Below the pieces are notes generated by a model, which was not told the origin of the DNA, searched no databases, and saw only the letters and a list, made by a program, of their open reading frames with translations. Made by a program: the position numbers and the translations under genes. A stretch of DNA of 64,000 nucleotides, taken from contig OW121741.1 in NCBI GenBank assembly GCA_933228675.1, positions 22,116,401 to 22,180,400 on the forward strand, written 5' to 3'. This stretch comes from Stomorhina lunata. Taxonomy: Eukaryota > Arthropoda > Insecta > Diptera > Rhiniidae. Within the stretch, counting starts at the first letter, position 1, and each line of letters begins with the position of its first letter. Below are positions 35,368 to 46,711 of the stretch, one piece after another.

Positions 35368-37629
35368 TATATATATATATATAGAATGGCTATCTCGAAA
35401 ACGGCTCTAACGATTTTGATAAAATTTGGACAGTGGATATCTTTTTTGATGTATAGGTCGAAGAAGAAGGGACTTTTGGAACTTTTACCTCTAAGAGGGT
35501 AAAAACGGGTAAAAAGGGGAAAAAATCGAAAACGCTATGTCTCCTAAAGTAATAGGTATAGAAACAAAATTAAAATTACGTTTTAAACAGCTCTGAAAAT
35601 AAGCGGACAGGTGTTTGGTACTTTTTTGAAACTATGTCCGATAGGGGGTAAAAAAGGGTGAAAATAGTTTTTTTTGGCACCTTTTTAACCCACTCTTATA
35701 TTTTAAACTAAAGAATATAGAAAGAAACTTGGTACTGCAATCAATAGATGTAAAAAAACATGAAACACGTATTTGGTACTTTTTTGATTATGGAGCCAAA
35801 ATGGGTAAAAAAGGGATAAAATGATAACTTAACATCTCCAAAGTAATATGAATAGGAACATTATACATTATGCCAAATGCGTTTTAAAAAAATGTACCGA
35901 ATTCAATTGGCACCAAAAAAGTACCAAATATACATATGGAACTTTTAGAAATTAGGGAATAAAAAGGGGAAAAATTAGTATTATTTTAAACAAATGAATG
36001 TTTGTCTGTATGTATGTTCTTTATAGAATAGTAAACTGTGAATTTGATTGTGTTATGCTCTTTAGCGAAGATGTTGCGGATAAGCCGGCGTTTTAAAGTT
36101 GATAAGATTAATTTCCGACAGATGGCGCCACTGAAAATTACTAAAAATTAATTAAATCGTAAACTGTACATTTGATCATGATCTTTAGCAAAGTTGTAGC
36201 GCATGAGCCGACGAAGGCTTTTTAGTTGGTATGAATAATTTCCGACAGGTGGCGCTACAGAAACTTACTCAAAGTCAATTTAATCGTAATCTGTACATTT
36301 AATCATGCTACAATCTTTAGCAAAGTTGTTGCACATGAGCCGACGAAGATTTCTTAGTTGGTATGAAGAAATTTCGACATGTGGCGCTACTGAAATTTAC
36401 TCAAAGTTAATTTAATCGTATGTTGTACATTTAATCATGCTATAATCTTCAGCAAAGTTGTTACGGATAAGCCGAAGAAGCTTTATGAATTGGAATAAGC
36501 AAAGTCCGACAGGTGGCGCCACAGAAAACTACTCAAAATGAATTAAATCGTAAATTGTGCATTTGATCAGACTATAATCTTTAGCAAAGTTGTTGCGCAT
36601 GAGTCGACAGAGGTTTCTGTTGATATGAATAATTTCCAAAATTATTCAAAATGAGTTAAACTGTAAACTATGCAAACTATGTGTTGGTCTGACAAAATAA
36701 ATCAAATAATTCAAAATTAACTGAATATTTCTACAATGTCTTTCCTCTAAATTTATTTTAGCACTTTATAATATAAAATATATAAAAACTTTAAAATTTT
36801 CCTCAAAATGCTTATCATAAAGCTCCGAGCAAGGCTCGGTCTACCAGGTACTATTGAAATAAATTAGCGATTTAAACCACTTAACTTTATTTACATAATT
36901 ATGAAAGAAATTGAAATAAACAATTAATATACTTATCAAATATTTATAAATATATTGTAAATATATAATAATATCTGATAAATTTAAGATGTAAAAATTT
37001 ACATTTTTATAACTCTTCCTCAATAAAAATACATTTTTAAGAAGTTAATTTTTAAACTGTCATAACTCATGTTCTAGAGCTACGTAGTTTAGGTTATATA
37101 AAGCCCAGTATGTCCTGTATAAAATCTATTATTTAAAAAAACATACTTATATCTATGTTGTTTTAAGATATGCGTATTTTTATTAAAAAGTGTCGGTTGT
37201 AAAAATAATTTTTTAGAATATGGGCTCCTAATCCATTATAAATCGAAAGAATATATATATTATTTGAAAAGTATTTTCAGTAGCTTTTGTTTTATACCAT
37301 TATTAGAATTATAGATGAAAACTATTTGAATTATAGATGAAAACCATTGATATCGAAGGTTCATTACTCAAAAGAATTTATGAAATTTCTGTCGAAATAT
37401 AAATCGTTATTTTGCCTATCTTATAAATGGGATATTGGCATCACTCATAAGCAGCTGTTTCTATTGTAGACATTTTGATTTAATTTTATTTTAAAATCTA
37501 TATCTGCTGTTTTCAATGCAGCTGCCGTCTTCAAAATAATTAAGTAGCTGACTACAAGGCGACTGTTGCAGCCAACGACTTTTGTAGTCGGTGTTCGTGT
37601 AGCCTGCTGTCGTGATTGTGTTTCTAGCA
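35090..37629. mobile_element. Inverted-repeat DNA element, TAA target duplication
   Basis: Terminal inverted repeats TGCTAGAAACACAATCACG begin at 35,090 and, on the opposite strand, at 37,629. The arms continue with related GGCTACAGGCTAC / CAGGCTACACGAAC text and further GTAGTC/GACTAC words. TAA lies at 35,087-35,089 and 37,630-37,632. A 3-bp TWA duplication suggests a PIF/Harbinger-type nonautonomous element. Most of its interior is the inverted Helitron-like repeat (35,305-36,852); without it the element would be about 1 kb. No transposase ORF. Confidence 0.75.
35305..36852 (-). repeat. Helitron-like repeat, complete inverted copy
   Basis: Reverse complement of 15,598-17,222 from end to end: CTTAAACGAGCAATAATTG plus (TA)n (35,322-35,380) at one end, the hairpin CCGAGC-aag-GCTCGG (36,825-36,839) and CTACCAGGTACT at the other. 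Its 132-bp units are marked by GGTGGCGC(C/T)AC at about 36,121, 36,249, 36,381 and 36,512. It sits inside the TAA-flanked element and has different flanks from the other copies, so its ends define the unit that moved. Confidence 0.8.
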
Positions 37630-37632
37630 TAA

Positions 37633-39125
37633 GGGTGATATCTATTTTCATTGAGGTATTTTCCATATTTTCATTAGGATGCCTCAAATTTTAACATTAT
37701 GCTTAACAATACTTAAATATTTCTTAATTTTTGGTCAGTGAATAAAATAGCATTTAATATTAATATTTGTATACTTTATTTCATTCAAATATTAAATGCA
37801 AATTGTTATTATTATTGATTTGGCTGAAATATTTCCTGTAAGTATTCTATATTCTATTAAAATGTTAAAAATAGGATTTTAAATATTAATTTTAAGCACT
37901 AATAACTTTTTACATAGTATAGCTTTTAATGGACTTCTTGCTTGTAAAATATTCATTCAATCTTTAAAACCATAAAAGATAATTTCACTTTTGGCAGAAA
38001 AAATGTATGGAGTACAATATCTTTATATCATAGAGTCTTTGGACTGAAGTCAAAGATGGTCCAAGGATGATCTCTATACTTTTTGAGCAAAATCGGATTA
38101 CTATTTCGGTTACCTCTAATATGGATGCCATCCCGGAATATTGTTTTTTTTTTCCTTTACAGCCCCAAATTTAGTTTTAATAATATTCAGAACAGTGTCT
38201 CCTTAATCCCGACGTCTAGTAGCATGAGAGCGACCGGTTTGTTTTCCTAGGATTCTTTCCTAACTGTTTTATACCTATTAGTAATTATTTGTTAACAGCT
38301 GCCCCTAAAATGGAAAACAGACGCTGACTAGGAAGCCGCCGAATATAAAACAGAAGACGTCATCATTTTTTCTTATAAAATCTCGGCTTCCAATTTCTAA
38401 ACCAAGACTACTAAAATTGTGCCTGAAACTACGACTAGAGCTATAACAAGACAACTAGAACTGCTAGCAGAGTTATTACAATAGCTATGACTTGATCTCT
38501 GACTGATTTCAAAAAGAGCTGAGATAAGAAAGATTTATGATTAATGAAACACAAGACTAGGGCTGTGAGTAGACTAAAATTGTGTATTAAACTATGACTA
38601 AACCGATGTAATGCAGTTTTATTTTCCAGCTGAGGTATGCCTAGTCTGTCCGGGTTCATCAAAGGTCTGCTTCCTTTAATATATTTTGCTTCCACAGGAT
38701 GGCTTGGTATCTTCGTGAGTCGTTGGGTAAATGCTATGCTTATATGGGTTAAATAATAAGAAACTTCTATGTTTGTACAATACGAGTTTTGCTCTTACGA
38801 TCCGCACTACACAATTTTATATTTACCGAGTTCTTTTGGAACATCGGCTCGATTTTAAGTACAAATGTTTTTTAATGACTACCTACAGAGTTTTATGAAA
38901 TATCGGATGGGGTTTCAGCTATATACGAGATATTAGGAAATAATAATCCGATTAATTAACCATGAGCCTACCATCCAACGAGATAAATGCTTCAGCTCTC
39001 GGTTGGCTAACTACGTTTCAATAGTAAGTGCTTCAGCTACTATTGATCCGATCGGCTTTCTACGGAACTAAAGAATACTCCAATGAGATAAAAACTTCGG
39101 CTCTCAATCGGCTAACTACAGACTA
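37633..39125. other. Unique AT-rich region with a local dispersed repeat
   Basis: No gene recognised. The portion from about 38,400 to 39,125 holds phrases that recur at 42,640-43,140: ACTAGAACTGCTAGCAGAGTTAT (38,456), CGAGATAAATGCTTCAGCTCTCGG (38,978) and ATGAGATAAAAACTTCGGCTCTCA (39,083). The ORF at 38,441-38,695 (minus) has no domain features. Confidence 0.5.
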
Positions 39126-40129
39126 AAGTCGCAATTTGCGACTTTTTAGGTTGCCTGCGACGCAACCTGCGACTTTTCTTCTATGGCCCTTTTTTGGCAC
39201 TTTTTCGAGTTTTGTGCGACTTTTGACACCTTTTTTAGAAAATTATTTAAAATTTTTATTTTTAATCCATATTCAATATCTCAACTAAAATTCCCTAAAA
39301 TTATTGTAACTTAAGTATTAATGCCATCATTTTGGTCAAAATCTTCATACAATTTTAGAAAAAATTATTTTTTGGTGCGCTTTTGCTTTTAGGTGTTAAA
39401 TGGCAAAAATTCAGTTTACGAGGTAGTTTGGAATTTTTATACATATTTGTCGTATGTTATATCAACATGGAGAACATAATTGAGATATATAACAAACGAT
39501 GCACAACTGAAAGATCTACCAATCCTTATCTATTTTTTAGGAATTCATTGAGGGGGCCGAAAAATATGCGAAAAAAATTTAAAAGTGGCGAAAACGTGAT
39601 TATATTTTGGCAGCCATTAAGTAGTATTTGAATGACGAAATTAAAATTTAGAGGGCAATGAATTCATCCCTCAAGTATGGTGTCTATATCATAAAATAAC
39701 GACTGGGTCCAAATGAAACGAAAAAAGAAGACGAAATATGAAAAAAACATAAATGCTTCATTCGATTTTTTACGTTTTTGAAATTCGCATGCCAATTACG
39801 CTTAGAAGTGCAAACTTGCGCTACTAAGATTTTGCGTTCAATATACCAGTGGACTTAGGAGTTCAAATCTGTAACTAGATTTTCCGAACACTTAAGAGTA
39901 CAAAAATTATTCGAGTTGAAAGTCGGTTTTATAGGAATTAAAACTGTTTAATTTTTGCCTATATATAATATCTTTTCAAGTATGAATTGTTTTATAGTCT
40001 TTTGTTCATTGTTAAAAAAAATGTTATAAAAAAAGTGTGAGACTTTTTTTTTATTGAAAGTGACTTTTTGTGCAACTTTTTTTGTAAAATACGACTATTT
40101 TTGCGACTTTTTCAAATTTGTCAGCGGTA
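39126..40129. other. Possible TE remnant bounded by GCGAC-rich palindromes
   Basis: The left end has the palindrome GTCGCAATTTGCGAC (39,128-39,142) and GGTTGCctgcgacGCAACC (39,149-39,167) plus several TGCGACTTTT words. The right end has GTGACTTTTTGTGCAACTTTTTT, ACGACTATTTTTGCGAC and the hairpin TCAGCGgtaaCGCTGA (40,121-40,136). Flanks GGCTAACTAC and GCTGACTAC are similar. No clear matching termini, and no convincing ORF (the 82-codon ORF at 39,383-39,631 has no features). Confidence 0.35.
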
Positions 40130-40186
40130 ACGCTGACTACCAAAAAAGGGTGACCCTAAAGACTGCAATAACTACAGGGGTATAAC

Positions 40187-41422
40187 TAGGGTTGCCAGTC
40201 AGGCTGGATTCGACTGGATTGTCCAGTTTTTTTAGTGCTTGTCCAGTATCAAGCTAAAATTAAATTTGTCCAGCTGAAAGGTGAGAAATGAAATTGTTTA
40301 AATATTTTAAGGAAAAACTATTTTTATGAAAAAGAACGCAATAAAACATTTTACACAAGTATATTTTTTTCTGTTTTACTTATGTTATTTACGCGTTGAT
40401 GAATTGGTTGCTTGATCAAGTTCATTTTGTAAAAAATTATCTTCTATCAAAATTCCCCATTGTACTTACTTTACAAAAATCTGTTAAGGTCAAAGGCCGA
40501 GCTTCAATCATGTGCGCATATTCTCCAATTCCTATTTCAAGCTTTGAGAGATTTTCCTCTACTTGGTCTTTCCATCGAATTTTCGGACGTCCTCTTTTAC
40601 GAGTTCATTCGGATTCGGTTTAGAATACTTTTGTTGCTGGAGTGGGGCTGGTTGATGCATTTTAGTATGTCGATGTCAACGTATAACCCATACAGCTTAT
40701 TATTCATTCAATGTCGATATTTATTGTTAATGCAAACTGGTCTAAAGATTTTTCGTAGAATCTTCCTCTCAAAAACTCCAAGAATAGCTTCCTCTGCTTG
40801 TGCAAGTGTCCATGGTTCACGGGTAGTATAAGTGTTTTGTAGAGCGTGGTTTAAGTGCTTACAGAGAAAGCTTTATATCTTATCTGCCTGCTTATGCCAA
40901 AATAGCATCTGTTGGCAAGTATGATTGTACGTTTGATTTCGAAACTTATGTCGTTATTTATGTTGATGGCGGTAGCGAGGTAAACAAATTCTTTTATAAC
41001 CTCGTAGCTAAAGTTCTCAACGATCACATGTGGTCTAATTCTTGGTTATTGCCTGCTGGTAAAAACCAGTAGTTTTTTTTTGTATTCATTGGCCCATTAG
41101 ATTATTCGATTCCTTCTCGATACTTGAAAAGGCGGTAGTCAAATCGCGTAATGTGCGTCCCATGATGTCAATGTCATCGACAAACGCGAATAGCATGTGT
41201 TTTTTGTTGAAAATTGTTTCAGATCTCTAACGATTTCATTTTCTTTCTATATGGCTGCGGTTAATTACGGTATTCACAATTCGGTTTATCAAAAATTTAA
41301 AGATTCATCGAAGCAAACTACTAAAGCAACTATTTTATTTTTAATGTCCAGCTAATTTTTGGGTTGTCAAGCTTTTTTTTCCTTATGTCCAGCTTTTTCA
41401 GGATTTGTATCTGGCAACCCTA
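40187..41422. mobile_element. 1,236-bp hAT-type element inserted in the LINE
   Basis: The termini TAGGGTTGCCAG (40,187) and CTGGCAACCCTA (ending 41,422) are a perfect 12-bp inverted repeat. The 8-bp duplication GGTATAAC flanks it at 40,179-40,186 and 41,423-41,430. Removing the element and one duplication restores the LINE frame from NNYRGI to LLPIP, which confirms both borders. Eight-base duplications and a TAGGGTTGCCA-type end are characteristic of hAT elements. Subterminal GTCCAG words (TTGTCCAGTTTTTT near 40,220; GTCCAGCTTTTTCAGG near 41,385) are typical too. There is no transposase; the interior holds an antisense piece of an unrelated LINE. Confidence 0.92.
40478..41250 (-). pseudogene. 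LINE reverse transcriptase C-terminal remnant inside hAT
   Basis: On the minus strand, 41,210 down to 41,090 reads MLFAFVDDIDIMGRTLRDL and TAFSSIEKESNNLMGQ, the catalytic FxDD box of a LINE reverse transcriptase (here FVDD) with its usual downstream helix. Broken frames further on correspond to the FSYEVIKEFVYL, EIKRTIILAN and LYKTLILP blocks and end with a WRICAHD motif near 40,520. Many frameshifts and stops are present. The same C-terminal family is found in sense at 43,157-43,394. It was either carried by the hAT-type element or inserted into it; no target duplication was found. Confidence 0.8.
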
Positions 41423-42639
41423 GGTATAACACTTCTCCCAATACCTAGCAAAATACTAAGTCGTGTAATTTTGAATATCCGACGCAGTTTCCTCTACACT
41501 CCGCGAAAATCAGTTTGGGTTTAGAGAAAACCGTTCTTGTGTTGATCTAATCAACACAGTAAGAATAGTATTAGAGCAATATAATGAATTCCGCACTCCT
41601 ATTTACCTAGCGTTTATCGACTTTATGAAGGCCTTCGACAGTGTCAATAGAAGCTATCTATGGAGAATTTTAGAAAATCGTAACTTAATCCGGGCAATGT
41701 ACGTTGATTTTAAAAGTCGAGTTACTATTGGAGTAAGGCAAGTATGTATATTATCACCTATACTTTTTATTCTCGTCATCGACAACATAATGCGCACGGC
41801 TCTAAATGGTAGACACGGTATCCAATGGACACCCTTTAAACAACTTGAGGACTTGGAATATGCCGATGACGTATGTCCTCTAATCCAAAGCTCTGGCCAC
41901 CTTCAAGAGAATACTAACGCTATTACTGCTGAATCTCGTATAGCTGGTCTTGAAATTAATATTTCCAAGACAAAGATTATGCCTGGAGGCTATGGCGCAA
42001 ACCCGTTGACACACATCAATGTGACTAACGGGGTTATTAGGCGTGTAGATACCTTCAATTACCTGGGAAGTTTAGTAACTACAAAAGGTGGTGCAGACGA
42101 GGATATTAAATCGTATTAATCGATTTAATAAGGCAAAATCTGCATTCGGCATTCTTCGAGCAATTTTGAAATCTCGGCAAATATCAACAACAACTAAGTT
42201 ACGAATATATAACTCGAATGTCAAGTCCATCCTGTATTACGGCTGCAAAACATGGAAACGCACAAATGCCATCGATAAACAAACAAATGCTTAAGACAAA
42301 TTCTTAATATATAAGAAATGAAGATCTACTTAATGCAACAAACCAAATCCCTGCTTCCACAGAGGTATGTCAACGGAAATGGCGATGGATAGGCCACACA
42401 CTTCGAAGGCCAAATACCAACATTGCTCGACAAGCGCTTCGTTGGAATCCACAAGGAAGCGGCCGTCGTGTTGGTGCACCTGCTAGAAAGTGGAGAAGAT
42501 CAATTGATGCGGAGTTACAAGCAGCAAACTATTCATGGAATGATGTATGCCTAACATCTCGCAATAGAGTCCGATATAAAAGGATGGTTGAGGCCCTATG
42601 CTCCACTGGGAGTCAAGGATAATAGTACGCTGACTACAG

Positions 42640-43150
42640 CATTCAATTTAACGAGATAAATACTTCGGCTCTCGGACGGTTAACTACAAAGCAAACAATA
42701 CTCCGATGAGATAAAAACTTCGGCTCTCAGTCGGCTAACTACGGTATTATAATACAACAATCGGATCAACTAACTATGATGTTAACTACTAGGAACAACT
42801 CTAAGTTCTTCCTTCCTCTGTGTTAAAAACAAGAATACTTATGCTGGTATGGTTATCAACTAAATGAGAAGTATGTTTAGATTCTGGTTTTTATTTATTA
42901 ATATATATTTATATATATTAAGAACACCTATAAAAAGACTGCTAGAATTTGAGATACATAACGACAGGTGAGACTAGGACTTTTATTACACCAAAGTTGC
43001 TGTCAACGCTGACTAAAGCTAAGTATAACAATACTACTAGAACTACTGCCAGAGTTATGACTATAGATATAACTATAGCTCTGACTCATTAAAAAAGAGA
43101 GCTGTCACGAGAGAGATTTATAACTTATAAGAGCCATATCGAGAGGTCAT
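42640..43150. repeat. Local dispersed repeat related to 38.4-39.1 kb
   Basis: Contains CGAGATAAATACTTCGGCTCTCGG (42,652), ATGAGATAAAAACTTCGGCTCTCAGTCGGCTAACTAC (42,705) and ACTAGAACTACTGCCAGAGTTATGACTAT (43,038), each with a diverged counterpart in 38,400-39,125. The order of blocks differs between the two places, so they are shuffled copies or parts of a longer, decayed tandem repeat. Confidence 0.55.
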
Positions 43151-43156
43151 AATGAT

Positions 43157-43394
43157 GTGACATAGGATGATATTGACAGTATTAAACAGCAGCGGCTTCG
43201 TTGGCTGGGGCATATTGTGGGAATGAATGAAAATATTCCAGAAAGAAAAGTGTTCGAAAATCATCCCGAGGGAACTCGTAGAAGAGTACATCCAAAATTT
43301 CGATGGAAAGACAAAGTCGAGGAAAATCTTTCGAAGCTTGGCCTTCGAAATTGTAGAATATGCGCACAAGATCCAGCTTATGGATTTCTAAAAT
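43157..43394 (+). pseudogene. LINE C-terminal fragment
   Basis: Reads DDIDSIKQQRLRWLGHIVGM, then NENIPERKVFENHPEGTRRR and a VHPKFRWKDKVEENL..LGLRNCRICAQDPA tail. This is the conserved C-terminal block that follows the reverse transcriptase in many insect LINEs (RLxWxGH, RRRxRPxxRWKDxVE). The open stretch covers about 78 codons; upstream RT domains and any 3' UTR are absent. It belongs to the same family as the antisense remnant in 40,478-41,250, which ends with the similar WRICAHD. Confidence 0.8.
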
Positions 43395-43420
43395 ATGCTA
43401 GGCCTGTGGCTATAACTTGA

Positions 43421-44929
43421 GTAATAATGAGAGTCATGGTTAGTGATATGAAGAGAGGTAGGACCAGAGTTGGGGTTTGAGTAATACTTAAATTTTGGAG
43501 CGTGTTATAACAATAACTACAAATATGACTAGACGTAAGACTTGAGTTACGTGTGAAACTATCACTTCAACTTTAAATACCGCTGCCACTTCAGCTGTGA
43601 CCAAAACTATGACTAGACAAATTCAAATACGCTTTAGCTTTAAGAGGTCTATCTTTTTTACACATTTCAGGTCTTTTTTCAGTTTATTTTCTTATTTAAA
43701 ATTCAGCATTTTTTGTTTGGGATTCTATTCTATGGAAAGAAAGACATTTAAATTGCATAAAAGTTTCAACAGCCTTTAACATATGTTTTGCATATTTATG
43801 TATTTTAAAATGTGTAAATACTTTCATAAGTATGTATGTATGAATAGTTCCATATGTGTTTGAAAAAAAAAATAGTCTAGGTAACTACGTTGATATGCAG
43901 CTGTGTGGGTGCAAGTGCATTACGAAACATGTCATACAATATAGTCCTGTCTAAAGTTTCTAGTTTTAGTTGCACTCACTACTTTTGGAAAATTTTTCTA
44001 TATTTTTTTATAAAATTTTATTATATTTTTTAATTTTTATATAATAGAAAAATTGTAACTTAAACCCATGAGGAAATTGAGAGTAACGATTGAATTTGAA
44101 TAATTTTACACAAAAATGCATTGCCTCTAACGGATACTTAAAAAAAGGGTTTTTAATATAAAAAACATGCAAGTCTACTTCACATTCGGCTAATAGAAGC
44201 AAAAATATTAAAACCTTTACACACCCGCACAATCGATGCATCACGGTCTAAAAGGGATAAAGGCTATAAAATAAATTTCCTACTGGACTTAGAGTTTCCC
44301 ATCTTCCTTTGCCTATAACTCGTATCTGTGTGAGTTTGTCTATTTCGAACAGTTGTGCAACATGTAAACGCAATTCAACAGAGACTTTTATGTAAATTGG
44401 AAAAGTTTGTAAATTTCTGTGTCATTGTTGTTTGTGTTGCTGCTGCTGCTGCTGTTGAAACTCCAAAGGATTGTTCTCTGTATAACTTCAACAGTAAAAG
44501 TTGTTGTCACAAAACAAAGTAATGATAGGATTCATTTTATTTACAACTAAATATTATGCAACAAAGAATTTCTATTCGTTTTATTTTGTTTGTATTACTT
44601 TTTTATTTATAAAATTTTATTTTAAAAATGGAATAAATACATTTTATTATTGAAATGAAAACGAAATGTTGTCTGTAAAATTTAGATAAAAATAGGAGAT
44701 ATTTTAAGCTAATTGGATGAATATTATGTCCAAAGTTCCAAGAGTTGGAGGATAATGCACTAGTAATACTTAAACCAAAATATATACTTATACCACCACT
44801 AACAATAACGCTAATACAAGCGCAAAATCTTCTACTAATAGCAAAAACTCATACTAACACTATACCTATAGTGAACTAACACTATACCTATACTAACACT
44901 ATAAAGAAATAACTAAAACTATGAATTCA
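43421..44929. other. Unique AT-rich spacer, no gene recognised
   Basis: Non-repetitive apart from a CTG run at 44,437-44,455 and short words of ACTAGAC/TAACACTATACCTA type near 43,500-43,620 and 44,830-44,910. The ORFs here have no domain features. Confidence 0.5.
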
Positions 44930-45765
44930 TTGTCAAATGCTTTACTAAGAAATAGACTAATATATATTTAGACTAAGACATAGACTAACATATAAACTAA
45001 AACATAGACTAAGCCATAGACTAAGATATAGACTCAGACCTAGACTAAGACATAGACTAAGACATAGACTAAGATATAGACTAAGACATAGACTAAGACA
45101 TAGACTTAGACATAGGCTAAGACATAGACTAAGACATAGACTAAGACATAGACTAAGACATAGACTAAGACATAGACTAAGACATAGACTAAGACATAGA
45201 CTAAGACATAGACTAAGACATAGACTAACCCATAGACTAAGACATAGACTAAGACATAGACTAAGACATAGACTAAGACATAGACTAAGACATAGACTAA
45301 GACATAGACTAAGACATAGACTAAGACATAGACTAAGACATAGACTAAGACATAGACTAAGACATAGACTAAGACATAGACTAAGACATAGACTAAGACA
45401 TAGACTAAGACATAGACTAAGACATAGACTAAGACATAGACTAAGACATAGACTAAGACATAGACTAAGACATAGACTAAGACATAGACTAAGACATAGA
45501 CTAAGACATAGACTAAGACATAGACTAAGACATAGACTAAGACATAGACTAAGACATAGACTAAGACATAGACTAAGACATAGACTAAGACATAGACTAA
45601 GACATAGACTAAGACATAGACTAAGACATAGACTAAGACATAGACTAAGACATAAACTAAGACATAGACTAAGAAATAGATTAAGACATAGATTAAGACA
45701 TAGACTAAGAAATAGATTAAGACATAGACTAAGACATAGACTAAGACATAGAATAAAACTAAGTA
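44930..45765 (-). repeat. 12-bp minisatellite (TTAGTCTATGTC)n, reverse orientation
   Basis: On the plus strand it reads (GACATAGACTAA)n, about 67 units. The block from 45,060 to 45,650 is almost perfect; edges carry variants (GATATAGAC, AAATAGATTAAG). It is the inverted counterpart of the array at 46,712-48,553, separated by 0.95 kb of unique DNA. Confidence 0.97.
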
Positions 45766-46700
45766 ATGTACTGACTATATTAAATGAATCCGGATACTAT
45801 TCCAACTCTTATCCATATACTTTGAGGTAAGTATTCATATTCTGTTGACAACTTTTAATATTTGTTTTCGTATTTTAATTATTAAATACTTTAATAAGGC
45901 TTGTAAGTTTTAAAGAAACTAGTTTAAAATAACAAAAATATAAACTACCTGCTGAATTCTAAACATCCACCCACCACTTTAAGATTCTAACCCCCCCCCC
46001 CCTAGACATAAATAATCTAAGATTTTCTTTAATGGTACTTTTGTGCAAATCTCTCTCCTTCCAAAATCCTTCACTTATTCCATTTCCTTTCGTTTGCAAG
46101 AAATCGAAGAAAATTACAATTTATTTATGTTTAAAGGTAAAGAAAATAAAAACTCATAAAATAACTTGAGATTAGTTTTATTGTTGAGTAGAATTTCTTT
46201 CAAGAGATAGACACGAGTGCAATGGCTGCCATAAAAATTCGATTGGAAGGTAAAATTCTGAGAAAATTGTAATAAAAGAAGAAAAAAAAAGTAAATTTAC
46301 AAGCAATTTATTTGCTACTAAAAATACAAATAACAACAAATTGTAGAGAAAAACAAGAAAGAAAACTTGTTATAAACATTCCATACATCAATATTAAAAA
46401 ACTAAGTAAATTTATAAGTAACAATTTGTTATACTCGTACTAACTATAATACCAGATACGAGATACTCAATAAGTTAATAAATTTCATTGACCTCCTCAT
46501 AAAATATCGAAAAAAGAAGAATTAATTTGTTGAAAGAAATAATAAAGCTTAAGGCAGGATTTGAGTTACTATTTATTTATTTATTGCAGTTGGGATGAGG
46601 GTAAAATTTTGTACGCTTATTAAAAGGATTTGCTTTAATTTATATCATGATATATATTTAGCAAGTTCATGTTAATGTTATGACCTATGTTATAACTATG
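45766..46700. other. Unique AT-rich spacer between inverted minisatellites
   Basis: No gene seen. It includes a run of twelve C (45,991-46,002), unusual in this AT-rich context, and a TTTA run near 46,569-46,588. Confidence 0.5.
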
Positions 46701-46711
46701 TGTTACCAATA

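Larger units (their letters stand above)
40141..42626 (+). pseudogene. 5'-truncated LINE reverse transcriptase, hAT-split
   Basis: Remnant of a non-LTR retrotransposon ORF2. It begins in the frame reading PKKGDPKDCNNYRGI, is interrupted by the hAT-type element at 40,187-41,422, and resumes with LLPIPSKILSRVIL. Recognisable reverse transcriptase motifs follow: FIDFMKAFDSVNR (41,607 on), GVRQVCILSPILF, and the catalytic box YADD in LEDLEYADD near 41,850. Then come KTKIMPGG and FNYLGSLVTTKGG. A frameshift near 42,108 moves the frame to INRFNKAKSAFGIL and LYYGCKTWK, with further breaks; the C-terminal WRWIGHTLRRP to ALCSTGSQG region ends at a stop at 42,620-42,622. Only four bases separate the stop from the 11-bp target duplication ACGCTGACTAC (40,130-40,140 and 42,627-42,637). 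An RTE-like clade is plausible given the minimal 3' tail but is not established. Dead copy. Confidence 0.9.

Noticed and set aside
40396..40831. Plus-strand ORFs of 75 and 123 codons in the hAT element
   Set aside because: They are antisense to a recognisable LINE C-terminal remnant and share no domain.
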